In this document: positions 50,647-59,562 of the stretch, in pieces
Layout: each line of letters opens with the position of its first letter
Position numbering within the stretch: the first letter of the stretch is position 1
Assembly: GCA_045603225.1 (NCBI GenBank)
Contig: JAZULT010000009.1
Coordinates: 1-64,000, forward strand
Length of the DNA stretch: 64,000 nt
Reading direction: 5' to 3'
Source: RGIG9115 sp045603225
GTDB taxonomy: Bacteria; Bacillota; Clostridia; UBA1381
Made by a program: the position numbers and the translations under genes
The notes under the pieces: generated by a model
What the model saw: only the letters and a program-made list of their open reading frames with translations
What the model was told of the DNA's origin: nothing
Databases searched by the model: none

Positions 50647-51847
50647 TATTTTTCGTGAAGAGTTTATCACTGAAAAAAAAGAGATTTTAATAAAGTCTGA
50701 CAGGTTTGAGGTGGAAGGTGTGAAATTTGCATCACCTAATGATAATCAAAAATTCAAAGGGGATATGTTTGCACAGGAAATTTTCAATTCGTATGTTACG
50801 GATTTTGAAAAGTCAGAAAAAGCTTGTTTTTTAGGAAAAGCAGACAAAGTTGATTCAATGGTACATGTATCTACTTTTTTATATCTTAACGATTTTATTT
50901 ATATGACGTATTACGCAAATACTCAGACAGATAAAGAAGACCCCTTGTATCAGGTGGCAAGACTTTGCTACTGTCCTGTAAATGATGTTGATAATAAGAC
51001 ATTTTTGGATGTACAGTCGGTAGGTGATACTTGTGGTGGAAAGAAAGTTGACCGTGTTTACGATACTATATTGATGAAAAAAGATGAAAAAACTCTTTAT
51101 GTATTATGGACGGCATCTTTGGATGAAAAATATTATCGTCTGTACCGTGAATTTGATGTTGAAACAAAAACTCTTGGAGAAGTACATATAAATAGATTTA
51201 AAGTTGGAGAGATTATAAATGATTTTTCTACATCAGGAATGGTAAATGCTCTTTATGAAAATGAAATCGGAGTAAAGCAGATGTATAGTGATATAGGCAT
51301 TATGCAGAAGCTTTCAAGTCGTATGGAAAACGGAGAAAAGTATTATTATACAGGAGCGTACAGCGGTGATTTCAACTGTATAATAAAAAGTAAGGACTTT
51401 ATTACGTGGGAATATGTGTCACAACCTGATTTTCCTAATTTTTCAAAATGGGAAAATGCTGTGTATGTACACGAAGATAAATGTTATTATTTTGTAAGAC
51501 AGCATGATGAAATAAAATATGGATTTTTAACTTATTATGATTTAAAGGAAAAACGATGGGCAAAGCCTGTGTTTGTTGAGGATTGCCAGTCTCGTTCGGA
51601 CTTTATTATGTATAACGGAGAATTATATTTATTCTTTGCTCCTAATAACCGTGAGCATATAGGTGTTTTAAGAATTAATACCGAGGAATTGGTGAAATCT
51701 GAAGTTCTTTTCGTTGCTAATATGCATACAAGTTGTTTTTATCCATTTGTTCAGTACAATAATAAGAACACACTCAGTATGTCATATACAGTTGACAGAA
51801 AACATATAAGACTTGCGGAATTTGATTTTGAAAAGTACACGGTTTAG
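50636..51847 (+). CDS. Beta-propeller-like protein, probable glycosidase relative
   Basis: This 403-residue protein has no signal peptide. Repeated blade-like strands with aromatic and acidic residues (FLYLNDFIYMTYYAN, EKTLYVLWTASLDEKYYRLYREF, KYYYTGAYSGDFNCIIKSKDFITWEYV, HEDKCYYFVRQHDE, MYNGELYLFFAPN) suggest a five- or six-blade propeller. The SKDFITWEYV pattern, describing a display element, recalls GH43/sialidase-like enzymes, yet the catalytic residues cannot be assigned. The product is probably cytosolic. AGGAGAG lies before ATG 50636. It is paired with the YgjV-like gene and divergent from the AraC regulator. Confidence 0.55.
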   Translation: MKNNIFREEFITEKKEILIKSDRFEVEGVKFASPNDNQKFKGDMFAQEIFNSYVTDFEKSEKACFLGKADKVDSMVHVSTFLYLNDFIYMTYYANTQTDKEDPLYQVARLCYCPVNDVDNKTFLDVQSVGDTCGGKKVDRVYDTILMKKDEKTLYVLWTASLDEKYYRLYREFDVETKTLGEVHINRFKVGEIINDFSTSGMVNALYENEIGVKQMYSDIGIMQKLSSRMENGEKYYYTGAYSGDFNCIIKSKDFITWEYVSQPDFPNFSKWENAVYVHEDKCYYFVRQHDEIKYGFLTYYDLKEKRWAKPVFVEDCQSRSDFIMYNGELYLFFAPNNREHIGVLRINTEELVKSEVLFVANMHTSCFYPFVQYNNKNTLSMSYTVDRKHIRLAEFDFEKYTV

Positions 51848-51944
51848 GTAATAATATGATAAAGAAAAATGTATGTAAAACGCTGGTATTACCTAACATA
51901 CTATAAAAATACTCAAATTAACATTCACATGATAAATGTAATAG

Positions 51945-51996
51945 AAAAAAGTGATATATAAGCATTTACTGTAAAAGCAGTATATATCACTTTTTT
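51945..51996 (+). terminator. Terminator after the beta-propeller gene
   Basis: The perfect 16-bp stem 51945-51960/51981-51996 (A/T-rich ends around GTGATATATA) with a 20-nt loop, then T residues. Confidence 0.85.
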
Positions 51997-52041
51997 TAAC
52001 TTTATAGGAAATTGCGACGTAACAGTATATAAAAAAAGAAA

Positions 52042-52059
52042 CCCCTCAAGATTGAGGGG
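52042..52059 (-). terminator. Minus-strand terminator with no obvious gene
   Basis: CCCCTCAA (52042-52049) pairs with TTGAGGGG (52052-52059); on the minus strand TTTCTTTTTTT follows. No minus-strand gene is visible to its right, so it could end an unannotated short or antisense RNA. Confidence 0.5.
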
Positions 52060-52128
52060 CAGTGGTGTTGAAGTGAGAGTCATCGCACTTTTTTATTTAA
52101 AAAATTTAAAATACTATTACTTTTAATA

Positions 52129-52157
52129 GTGACGAATGCAAAAAAAAGATGTATAAT
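52129..52157 (+). promoter_or_regulatory. Probable promoter of the envelope-associated run
   Basis: GTGACG (52129-52134), 17 bases, TATAAT (52152-52157), before ATG 52194. No other good promoter was seen before the ydjG-like gene. Confidence 0.55.
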
Positions 52158-52193
52158 TAAAAAAGAAAAGATATAGCGGAAGAAGGTGGTGCC

Positions 52194-52577
52194 ATGAGAC
52201 GAATTGTAATTAATATGCAGAATGCTTTGTTTTGCAACGCTATTTCCGAAACTCTTAAGAATTCCGGGAATGAATTCGACACTTATACGGTCGACTCGCC
52301 GGATAACGTAGTTGACGATTGCAAATGGATTGCTCCGTATGCTCTGCTGATGGAGGTTACAGGGTACATTCCCTGGCGGCTGTGCGAACGGATGAAAATC
52401 CGTGATGCCGTAAAAGCACAGCAACCCGAATGCAAGGTCGTTCTCATTGTTGATGAAAATACCGAAAAGGAGATTGCTCAGAAGGTCAAAGAATCAAAAA
52501 AAGAAGGACTTATAGACCAGTTCATTTATGGGTCAATATCTGCATCATATCTTGCGGATATTATTGATAGTTTGTAA
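52194..52577 (+). CDS. Degenerate receiver-like protein
   Basis: This 127-residue cytosolic protein has alternating beta/alpha elements like a CheY receiver (RRIVINMQNALFCNAISE, ECKVVLIVDENTEKE, GLIDQFIYGSISASYLADIID). The usual paired acids after strand 1 and the phospho-acceptor Asp are not recognisable, and no output domain is attached. It may act as a stand-alone pseudo-receiver that binds a partner protein. GAAGGTGGTG precedes the ATG. It is the first gene of the run that leads to the ydjG-like gene 13 bases later, so it probably belongs functionally to that system. The receiver call is by pattern only. Confidence 0.6.
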   Translation: MRRIVINMQNALFCNAISETLKNSGNEFDTYTVDSPDNVVDDCKWIAPYALLMEVTGYIPWRLCERMKIRDAVKAQQPECKVVLIVDENTEKEIAQKVKESKKEGLIDQFIYGSISASYLADIIDSL

Positions 52578-52590
52578 AGGGGGTATGAAC

Positions 52591-53670
52591 ATGGAAACCA
52601 TTAACAGTTACAAATGTCCGTGCTGTGGGGCACCGCTTGTATACAGTGGCGAGGAGCTTCATTGTGACTCCTGCGATAATACGTTCCCGCTTGAGACGAT
52701 ACAGCAGATGACTAAGGGGATGGAAGCGGCAAGCGGTGAGTCGAAATACGACTGGGAGCACTACGAGCCGAGAAGCTATGAGGACACAAGTGATATAAAT
52801 CTTGCAAATTATTCCTGCCCGTCATGCGGGGCGGAAATAACAGGTGATGACACATTGGGCTCAACGGTTTGTCCGTATTGCGGACAGTCAACCATTGTAA
52901 AAGGTCAGTTCGAGGGCACACTCCGGCCTGACTACATAATTCCGTTCAAGGTTGATAAAACGGCGGCAATGTCGGCATTTGAAGCGGATTTCAAAAAGGC
53001 ACCGTTTTTGCCTGATGAGTTTAAAAGCAAAAAGAAAATAGAGGAAATGGCGGGTGTTTACGTTCCGTTCTGGATGTTTGACTGCGACTGTGATGCGGCA
53101 ATTACATATAACGCAGAGAAAATCACCACATGGAGCGACTCAAACTATGACTACATCAAAACAGATTACTATAAACTGCTCAGAATTGGCAGTGTAGGAT
53201 TTGCCAATATCCCGGTTGACGGTTCGAAAAAAGCCGATGATGCTTATATGGAAGCTGTTGAACCGTATGACTATAATGATGCAGTTGAATTCAACAGTGC
53301 ATATCTTTCAGGATATCTTGCTGATAAATACGATGTGTCTGTGGAAGAAAGTATAGACAGAGCCAACGAGCGTGTAAAAAATTCTACCGTTGAAGTTTTC
53401 AATGACACAACAGACTCGTTTGAAGCGGTTACCCCGGAATATACAATGGTTGATTTTTCAAACGGTAAGGTAAGATATGCACTTCTTCCTGTGTGGATGC
53501 TTAATATTAAATATCTTGATAAATATTATCAGTTTGCAATCAACGGTCAGACAGGAAAAGTAGTCGGCAGATACCCGGTCGACAAAAGTAAAAAGTGGAA
53601 ATATTTTGCAAAGGTTGCAGGTATTGCATATGTAGCTGCTGCGGCTGTTTGCTGGTATTTACTAAGATAA
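52591..53670 (+). CDS. YdjG-like zinc-ribbon membrane protein
   Basis: This 359-residue protein has two N-terminal TFIIB-type zinc ribbons (KCPCCGAPL...CDSCDNTF at about 7-28, SCPSCGAEI...CPYCGQS at about 75-98), a middle alpha/beta domain (FWMFDCDCDAAITYNAEK and repeats of Tyr/Asp), and a single C-terminal transmembrane helix (about 338-356, KVAGIAYVAAAAVCWYLL). The architecture and length resemble Bacillus subtilis YdjG, a partner of the PspA membrane-stress protein. It most likely sits at the cytosolic face of the membrane. AAAGGGGG lies 7 bases before ATG 52591. The ydjH-like gene follows 12 bases later. Confidence 0.72.
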   Translation: METINSYKCPCCGAPLVYSGEELHCDSCDNTFPLETIQQMTKGMEAASGESKYDWEHYEPRSYEDTSDINLANYSCPSCGAEITGDDTLGSTVCPYCGQSTIVKGQFEGTLRPDYIIPFKVDKTAAMSAFEADFKKAPFLPDEFKSKKKIEEMAGVYVPFWMFDCDCDAAITYNAEKITTWSDSNYDYIKTDYYKLLRIGSVGFANIPVDGSKKADDAYMEAVEPYDYNDAVEFNSAYLSGYLADKYDVSVEESIDRANERVKNSTVEVFNDTTDSFEAVTPEYTMVDFSNGKVRYALLPVWMLNIKYLDKYYQFAINGQTGKVVGRYPVDKSKKWKYFAKVAGIAYVAAAAVCWYLLR

Positions 53671-53682
53671 GGAGGGGCGGAT

Positions 53683-54456
53683 ATGAAAAAGATATTTTCT
53701 GTAATTACACTTATAATTATTGTTTCATCGCTCCTTTGCATACCTGTGTCGGCTGAGTCTGAAAGTGCTCAGATTTATGACGGTGCAGGGTATTTGACTG
53801 AAAGTGAATTTGAAGAAATTTCGGGGATGCTTGAAGAAGTCAGAGCAAAATACGGTGTGGATGTTGTGATTTATACCGAAGCTGAAGAATTGCCTGGAAA
53901 TCTGACTGTTGACAATCACGCAAAGAGTATTTATGACGAAAAAGGCTATGGCTCGGAGAAGAATGAAGGTATTCTGCTTTATGTTTCGAGCGGTTCGAGG
54001 GAGTATTGTCTTGACAATCACGCAAGAGGGATGATTACGGCAAACGGTGAAAAATATCTTGAAAACAAGGTTGTTCCGTTTCTGAAGGATGATGCGTATG
54101 CTGACGCATTCAAAGCATATGCACAGTATAGCGAAGAGCTTCTGGAAATGGCGGCAAACGGAGAGCCGTTTGATGAAAAACAGTATAGCCGTTCCTATCT
54201 TCTTACCGTTATCGGGCTCGGAATTCTGATTCCGCTCCTGCTTGCGTTTATAATGATGAAGATAAAGCTCGGTAAGATGAACACAGCAGTTGCTCAGAAT
54301 TATGCTTCAAATTATATGAAAGAAGGAAGTTTTCATCTTGATGTAAACCAGGATATATTCTTATACAGTAACATTGTAAAGAAAGAAAAGCCAAAAGATG
54401 ACTCTTCGTCAGATGATGAAGACGGTGGACACAGTACAAGAAGCGGTAGCTTTTAA
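53683..54456 (+). CDS. YdjH-like TPM-domain membrane protein
   Basis: This 257-residue protein has a signal peptide or first membrane segment (to about residue 24), an extracellular TPM domain (about 27-150: QIYDGAGYLTESEFEEISG, YGVDVVIYTEAEELPGN, EGILLYVSSGSREYCLDNHARG), a transmembrane helix (about 173-192) and a basic/acidic cytosolic tail with poly-Ser and Asp. This matches YdjH of Bacillus subtilis (about 254 residues). TPM proteins are linked to membrane-protein or photosystem repair. It follows the ydjG-like gene by 12 bases, with AAGGAGGGGC before the ATG, so the two probably form a complex. Confidence 0.8.
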   Translation: MKKIFSVITLIIIVSSLLCIPVSAESESAQIYDGAGYLTESEFEEISGMLEEVRAKYGVDVVIYTEAEELPGNLTVDNHAKSIYDEKGYGSEKNEGILLYVSSGSREYCLDNHARGMITANGEKYLENKVVPFLKDDAYADAFKAYAQYSEELLEMAANGEPFDEKQYSRSYLLTVIGLGILIPLLLAFIMMKIKLGKMNTAVAQNYASNYMKEGSFHLDVNQDIFLYSNIVKKEKPKDDSSSDDEDGGHSTRSGSF

Positions 54457-54487
54457 AAATAAAATATTCAGAAAAGAGGGAAATTGC

Positions 54488-56296
54488 ATGAATAATGTAT
54501 TTAAAAAAATTATGTCCTTGATGACAGGCGTGTCGATGCTGTTATCTTTAACCTCGGTTATGGCGGCAACGGATGAATATCCGTGCTGGCTTTCACTTCA
54601 GATTTATGAAGATAAAAATTATGATAATATATTTGATATTGGAGAAAATATACAAGGTCTTATGGTTAACTTCATTAATGAAGATAACAAAAAAACTTCT
54701 GTGGAAGTTGATGAGTACGGCAATACATATGCGGAATTGAAAGCGGGTGAGTACAGAATTCAGCTTGAATTGCCTGAGGGATATGAATTCTATTACGGAA
54801 TATTATCAGATATCCGTTCAGGAAATAATATCGAAAGCGAATTCATCGAAGCTGGAATTATTGAATTTCAATATACGGCACAGCAGTCAATGCAGGCTAT
54901 GGAAACAATTGTTTTAGCGCCTTTGTCAGACGGTTATCTCGGAGGAATTGTATGGGATGATAAAAACGGAAACCGTGAAATGTATGTAGAAGGAAAAGAG
55001 TACGAGGAATTCGAAGAAGGCGAAAGCGGAATTCCCGGTGCGATAATCAACATTTATGATGCAAACGGTGAGATGTTCGAATCAGTAGTCACTGACGAGG
55101 ACGGTATGTACGGTATGGAAGTTATGCCTTATTCAGAATATACACTTGAGGTTATTCTGCCTGAGGGATATGAAGAATATGACGGAGTTATAGGTAAAGA
55201 TAATGAACGTGTAGTTACTTCAAAATCAGGCGATGAAACAATGGAAGATTTCTTCTTTATTGTGAAAGAAAATTCAGGTGGTGACGATGGAGGAGATGAC
55301 AGTGGCGACAATTCATCAGATAAGCCTTTCGGTGATGAAGATGATGATTCGTCAAACAAGACTCCGAATGGTGGCAATACTTCATCGGATAAAATTCCTG
55401 ATGGTGACGGTACAACTCCCGGCACTGTTCCGGGCGGAGAAGATGGTGGTGACGGCACAACTCCCGGTACTGTTCCGGGCGGAGAAGATGGCGACGGAAC
55501 AACACCGGGTACTGTTCCGGGCGGCGAAGATGATGGAGACGGTACAACTCCCGGTACTGTTCCGGGCGGTGAGGAAGATGGCGATGGTACAACTCCGGGA
55601 GGCGATGGTGGAGGTGTATTGAAGCCGAAGCTAAACACAACTGACCACTACTCATATATTAAAGGTTATCCGGACGGGACAATCAAGCCTCAGGATAATA
55701 TCTCAAGACAGGAAGTTGCAACTATCCTTTTCAGACTTCTTGATGACTCAGTAAGAGACCATTATTATTCAAAAGAAGTGACATTTGATGATATGACACT
55801 TGAAATGTGGTCAATTACAGCGGTTTCAACCATGACAAAAGCGGGAGTTATTGCAGGTTATGAAGATGCTACATTCCGACCGGCAAACAATATTACAAGA
55901 GCTGAATTTGCAACTCTTTGTGCAAGATTTGATTCGGGAGGAAGCTACACAGGAGAACATATGTTCCCTGACATCGAAGGACACTGGGCTGCAAAGTATA
56001 TTAACCTTGCAGCAAGCAAAGGCTGGATTAAAGGTTATGAGGACGGAACGTTCAGACCAAATGCATATATCACAAGAGCAGAGGCGATGACTCTTATGAA
56101 CAACGTTCTTGAAAGAATTGTTGCTGATGACGGTATGCTTCCGGATATGATTACATGGCCTGACAATACTCCTGATAAATGGTACTATAAAGCAGTTCAG
56201 GAAGCTACAAATTCTCATTTTTATGTAAGAGAAGCAGGTCTTGAAAAATGGACCGTAATGAGAGAGCCCAGAGACTGGTCAACTCTTGAAAAATAA
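54488..56296 (+). CDS. SLH surface protein with SdrD-B-type domain and PG repeats
   Basis: This 602-residue exported protein has a signal peptide (to about residue 26). Two beta domains follow, the second (about 150-255) being SdrD B-like (LGGIVWDDKNGNREMYV..., GIPGAIINIYDANGE, YTLEVILPEGYEEYDG). An Asp/Gly/Ser-rich stretch leads to a 15-residue tandem repeat GDGTTPGTVPGGEDG (about 307-370), and three SLH repeats (about 386-540) follow. The tail DNTPDKWYYKAVQEATNSH is shared with the giant adhesin. Cna/SdrD-type domains give adhesins stiff stalks, and the SLH part anchors them. ATG 54488 has AGAGGGAAA upstream. It sits between the ydjH-like gene and further SLH genes. Confidence 0.9.
   Translation: MNNVFKKIMSLMTGVSMLLSLTSVMAATDEYPCWLSLQIYEDKNYDNIFDIGENIQGLMVNFINEDNKKTSVEVDEYGNTYAELKAGEYRIQLELPEGYEFYYGILSDIRSGNNIESEFIEAGIIEFQYTAQQSMQAMETIVLAPLSDGYLGGIVWDDKNGNREMYVEGKEYEEFEEGESGIPGAIINIYDANGEMFESVVTDEDGMYGMEVMPYSEYTLEVILPEGYEEYDGVIGKDNERVVTSKSGDETMEDFFFIVKENSGGDDGGDDSGDNSSDKPFGDEDDDSSNKTPNGGNTSSDKIPDGDGTTPGTVPGGEDGGDGTTPGTVPGGEDGDGTTPGTVPGGEDDGDGTTPGTVPGGEEDGDGTTPGGDGGGVLKPKLNTTDHYSYIKGYPDGTIKPQDNISRQEVATILFRLLDDSVRDHYYSKEVTFDDMTLEMWSITAVSTMTKAGVIAGYEDATFRPANNITRAEFATLCARFDSGGSYTGEHMFPDIEGHWAAKYINLAASKGWIKGYEDGTFRPNAYITRAEAMTLMNNVLERIVADDGMLPDMITWPDNTPDKWYYKAVQEATNSHFYVREAGLEKWTVMREPRDWSTLEK
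55406..55603 (+). repeat. In-frame tandem repeat, 42-45 bp units
   Basis: Units of 45, 42, 45 and 45 bp plus a 21-bp partial encode GDGTTPGTVPGGEDG with small changes. The high identity between units suggests recent expansion, and copy number is likely to vary between strains. It forms the extended wall-spanning spacer before the SLH domains. Confidence 0.9.
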
Positions 56297-56338
56297 AAAT
56301 TATTATAATGCCTGAAGGCACAGAAAGGATATGAAAAT

Positions 56339-57736
56339 ATGAAAAAATTATTATCACTTTTAATCACATTATGTATAACAACTGCCGCATTGCCGGCAAC
56401 ATTCGCAAACGGAGTTGAGGTTGATACCGATATCCCTATGGTAGACCTTAAGGAGCTTAAGAGCGAATGGAAAAAGGATCAGGATTTTGAGCTTGCTGAT
56501 CCTGCACCGTGGAATCTTGACGAACTTAAACAGGTTGTTGATGTAGAAGACCCGAGAAGTGTTGCGGCATATTATGTATGGGCAGTAACACGTCTTGTTG
56601 ACGATTATGATGACGGTATGGAAATGATGAAATATCTCTTTGCAGACCTTGAGCCTTACGGAAGCGGATTTACAGAAGGCGGAATGTCGGGGAAAGCAGG
56701 ATGGGATACATACTTTAATGAACGTCTTAAGAGTAACGATTATAAGTGGCTTCCGAGAGCATACTTCGACGGTGCTGAGGCGAGCAACGGATTTATCCCC
56801 GAAAGACCTTTGACACTTGAACTTTACTACAATAACACAAATACAGAAACAATTAACGCACAGAGCTTTGAACAACTCGGCAGACTTAACATTGTTTACT
56901 GGGTAATGAGCTATGCAGCAGGAAACAAAGTTAATATTACAGTAAGTAAATTTGACGGCAGTGACAGATGGTATGTAACAAGCGGAACAACTCCTTCAGC
57001 ACTTTTCTATGATCAGAGAGCAGGTCTTACAAGCGAAGCAAAAGAAATAATAAAAACTGCTCCTAACGATGATAGTACAGCAGAAGAGCACAGTGCAAAA
57101 TACGGCGGAGCAACAGAAGAACCTGCAGAACCTGAAGATGAACCTGAAGATGAACCTGAAAAGGAACCAGAACAACCAAAGGAAGAGCCTAAGGATGAAG
57201 AACCTAAGGACGAAGAACCGAAGGAAGAGCCTAAGGCAGAAAAAGACCTTCCGTTTACAGACGTTCCGGCAGGAAGCTATTTTGAAGATGCAGTTGCATG
57301 GGCATTTGAAAAAAATGTAACAACAGGAACAACAGAAACAACATTCGGACCTTTTGCAAGCTGTACACGCGGTCAGGTTGTGACTTTCCTCTGGAGAGCG
57401 GCAGGCAAACCTGAACCGTCACAGAGCAACAATCCGTTTGCTGACGTAAGCAGCGATGCATATTACTACAATGCAGTACTCTGGGCAGTTGAAAACGGAA
57501 TTACGGCAGGAACATCGGAAAATGAATTTTCACCTGAACAGACCTGCAGCAGTGCGCATATTATAACATTCCTTTACCGTGCAATGGGTATCGGAAGCAA
57601 TGGTTGGTATGAAGAAGCAAGAGGCTGGGCAAACGGTGCAGGACTTCTTGACGGAACAGGTTTGTCAGTAAATCCTGATGAGCTTTGTCCGAGAGGTGCA
57701 GTTGTTACATTCCTCTACAGAATATACAATAAATAA
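56339..57736 (+). CDS. SLH surface protein with unknown N-terminal domain
   Basis: This 465-residue exported protein has a signal peptide (to about residue 24) and an N-terminal globular domain of about 200 residues (LKELKSEWKKDQDFELADP, DPRSVAAYYVWAVTRLVDDYD, YDQRAGLTSEAKEII) that I do not recognise with certainty. A linker of Glu/Pro/Lys repeats (about 255-298) follows, then three SLH repeats (about 303-465: LPFTDVPAGSYFEDAVAWAF, NPFADVSSDAYYYNAVLWAV). The extreme acidity of the linker suggests a surface stalk. GAAAGGATATG precedes the ATG. It is 42 bases after the SdrD-type SLH protein and probably co-transcribed with it. Confidence 0.88.
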   Translation: MKKLLSLLITLCITTAALPATFANGVEVDTDIPMVDLKELKSEWKKDQDFELADPAPWNLDELKQVVDVEDPRSVAAYYVWAVTRLVDDYDDGMEMMKYLFADLEPYGSGFTEGGMSGKAGWDTYFNERLKSNDYKWLPRAYFDGAEASNGFIPERPLTLELYYNNTNTETINAQSFEQLGRLNIVYWVMSYAAGNKVNITVSKFDGSDRWYVTSGTTPSALFYDQRAGLTSEAKEIIKTAPNDDSTAEEHSAKYGGATEEPAEPEDEPEDEPEKEPEQPKEEPKDEEPKDEEPKEEPKAEKDLPFTDVPAGSYFEDAVAWAFEKNVTTGTTETTFGPFASCTRGQVVTFLWRAAGKPEPSQSNNPFADVSSDAYYYNAVLWAVENGITAGTSENEFSPEQTCSSAHIITFLYRAMGIGSNGWYEEARGWANGAGLLDGTGLSVNPDELCPRGAVVTFLYRIYNK

Positions 57737-57752
57737 TTAAAGAAATGAGGGA

Positions 57753-57986
57753 ATGCTTACTTATTTTTCAAGCACAACAGAGTTTGAATGGACTGAAGGT
57801 GAAGACGGTTCGGTTGTTTGTACATATCTTGACGAAAAATTTATAGAAACATATAAAAGAGATAAATTCGAAGCCAAGCTCGACGGTGATGTTCTTACAG
57901 GCGGTCTGCTTTACGGATTTGAGTTTACGGTAGCGAAAGACGGTACTGATGCGGCAGATCCCGCACTTTACGTGCCCGAAGCTTAA
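57753..57986 (+). CDS. Short hypothetical protein or gene fragment
   Basis: This 77-residue frame (MLTYFSSTTEFEWTEG...ALYVPEA) reads like the C-terminal beta-rich end of a secreted protein (EDGSVVCTYLDEKFIETY, LDGDVLTGGLLYGFEFTVA). It has no signal peptide and only a poorly spaced GAGGGA before the ATG. It lies between two SLH genes. It may be a small real protein, but a remnant of a longer decayed gene is equally possible. Confidence 0.4.
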   Translation: MLTYFSSTTEFEWTEGEDGSVVCTYLDEKFIETYKRDKFEAKLDGDVLTGGLLYGFEFTVAKDGTDAADPALYVPEA

Positions 57987-58055
57987 TTTATGAGGAGGAG
58001 GTGCAGGACGGGATGTTCTGTACCTTCTTGTGAAATATGAAAGGACGTGGAATAA

Positions 58056-59513
58056 ATGAAAAGATTTTTATCAATTTTACTTGCACTTACGATGTGCATC
58101 AGCATGGCGGCAGCTGTATTTGCCGCAGATATAAATTTTACTGATGTAAGTACAAGTGACTGGTTTTATAATGATGTTAAAACTGCCGTTGAAGCAGGTT
58201 TGGTAAATGGCAAAAGTGCAACAGCATTTGCACCGAATGATAATCTTACATATGCAGAATCAATCAAGCTTGCGGCTTGTATGAATCAGGTGTATATGAA
58301 AGGAGAGGTTACTCTCGCAAACGGTGAACCGTGGTATAAGCCTTATGTAGATTACTGCATGGAAAATGGAATTATTGACAAGGAATATAACTATTCTGAA
58401 AATGCAACAAGAGCAGATTATATGGGCATCTTTGCAAAGGCACTTCCTGATGATGGATTAGAGGTAATTAACAATGTTCCCGACAACTCTATCCCGGATG
58501 TACCTTCTTCAAGAGCATATGCTGCAGGTGTTTACAAGCTCTACAGAGCAGGTATACTCCGGGGTGTTGATGATGCTCACAACTGCAATCCTTCAGCAAA
58601 CATCACAAGAGCAGAGGTTGCGGCAATCCTCACCCGTATGATGAATAAAGACAAGAGAGTGGAATTTGAAATGCCGGAATCTAAAGGAACTCTTTCAAAT
58701 GAAGGAACAATAGATGATGATATAACAAATATGATTCCTGCAACTGAATTCAAAAACGAGCCTGCTGATGAACCAAATGACGAACCAAAGGGTGATCCGA
58801 TTATAGAAGACGTAGAAATTAAAACAGAATATGAGGCGGTCGTTGTAAAACCTGTAGCTTCTGAAAAGTATGAATTTGAGTCTGATAATAACAACTATAT
58901 ACTCTCTGTTCTTACTATACACAAGCAGCCTGTAGGCAAGGAATATGAAGAATACGGAGCGAAGCATGAGCTTGAGGTACAGGTGTATGGCGGCAAACCA
59001 CCGTATAAATATGAATGGCAGTATAATGGTTTCAGAAATCAGAAAACAGTGATTGAAAACGGTGATTACGCAATTGGGGCGGCAGACAGCATTCTTACGC
59101 TTTCGGTTGAAAAGGAAAATACTCTTCTGGGTGTGGCGATTTCATGTAAAATAACCGACAGTGAAGGGGCTGAGCTTGTATCTGATTCAGTAAAGGTTTA
59201 CGGACCGTTCTCTATGCCTGTTGATTCGTATACCATTAATAAAGCCGTTCAGGAATATGAGCTTGCGGGAAAAATTGCTGACGGAATAATCAGAAAAGGC
59301 GATAAGGTTTCCGTAGAAAGAGACGGTAAAATCATCGCAACAGGTACAGCAATTGACCTTAAGATGTTTGATAAGTCATTGGAAGAGGGAGTTAAAAACG
59401 ATAATATCGGCATCGTGTTCGAGCTTTCTGAGGGTGTAGCACCTAAAACGGGCGATACCGTAATCAAGTATAAGGATACACACGTTGTTGATACAAGTGA
59501 TGTTGTGAATTAA
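58056..59513 (+). CDS. SLH protein with N-terminal anchors and Ig-like domain
   Basis: This 485-residue exported protein has a signal peptide cut near VFAADI (about 24). Three SLH repeats come first (about 25-205: INFTDVSTSDWFYNDVKTAV, YKPYVDYCMENGIID, ITRAEVAAILTRMM). A Glu/Pro linker leads to an Ig/PKD-like domain (about 300-395, VQVYGGKPPYKYEWQYNGF) and a final beta domain (KGDKVSVERDGKIIATG). N-terminal SLH placement differs from its two upstream neighbours. AAAGGACGTGG precedes the ATG. It probably presents the Ig-like part outside the wall. Confidence 0.88.
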   Translation: MKRFLSILLALTMCISMAAAVFAADINFTDVSTSDWFYNDVKTAVEAGLVNGKSATAFAPNDNLTYAESIKLAACMNQVYMKGEVTLANGEPWYKPYVDYCMENGIIDKEYNYSENATRADYMGIFAKALPDDGLEVINNVPDNSIPDVPSSRAYAAGVYKLYRAGILRGVDDAHNCNPSANITRAEVAAILTRMMNKDKRVEFEMPESKGTLSNEGTIDDDITNMIPATEFKNEPADEPNDEPKGDPIIEDVEIKTEYEAVVVKPVASEKYEFESDNNNYILSVLTIHKQPVGKEYEEYGAKHELEVQVYGGKPPYKYEWQYNGFRNQKTVIENGDYAIGAADSILTLSVEKENTLLGVAISCKITDSEGAELVSDSVKVYGPFSMPVDSYTINKAVQEYELAGKIADGIIRKGDKVSVERDGKIIATGTAIDLKMFDKSLEEGVKNDNIGIVFELSEGVAPKTGDTVIKYKDTHVVDTSDVVN

Positions 59514-59562
59514 ATTGTAATTTATCAACATATTTTCAATAAAATATTAAGGAGGTTTCATC

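Noticed and set aside
55129..55655. Long frames in other phases across the PG repeat
   Set aside because: Repeats open several frames at once; only the + frame has a signal peptide, SLH domains and a ribosome binding site.
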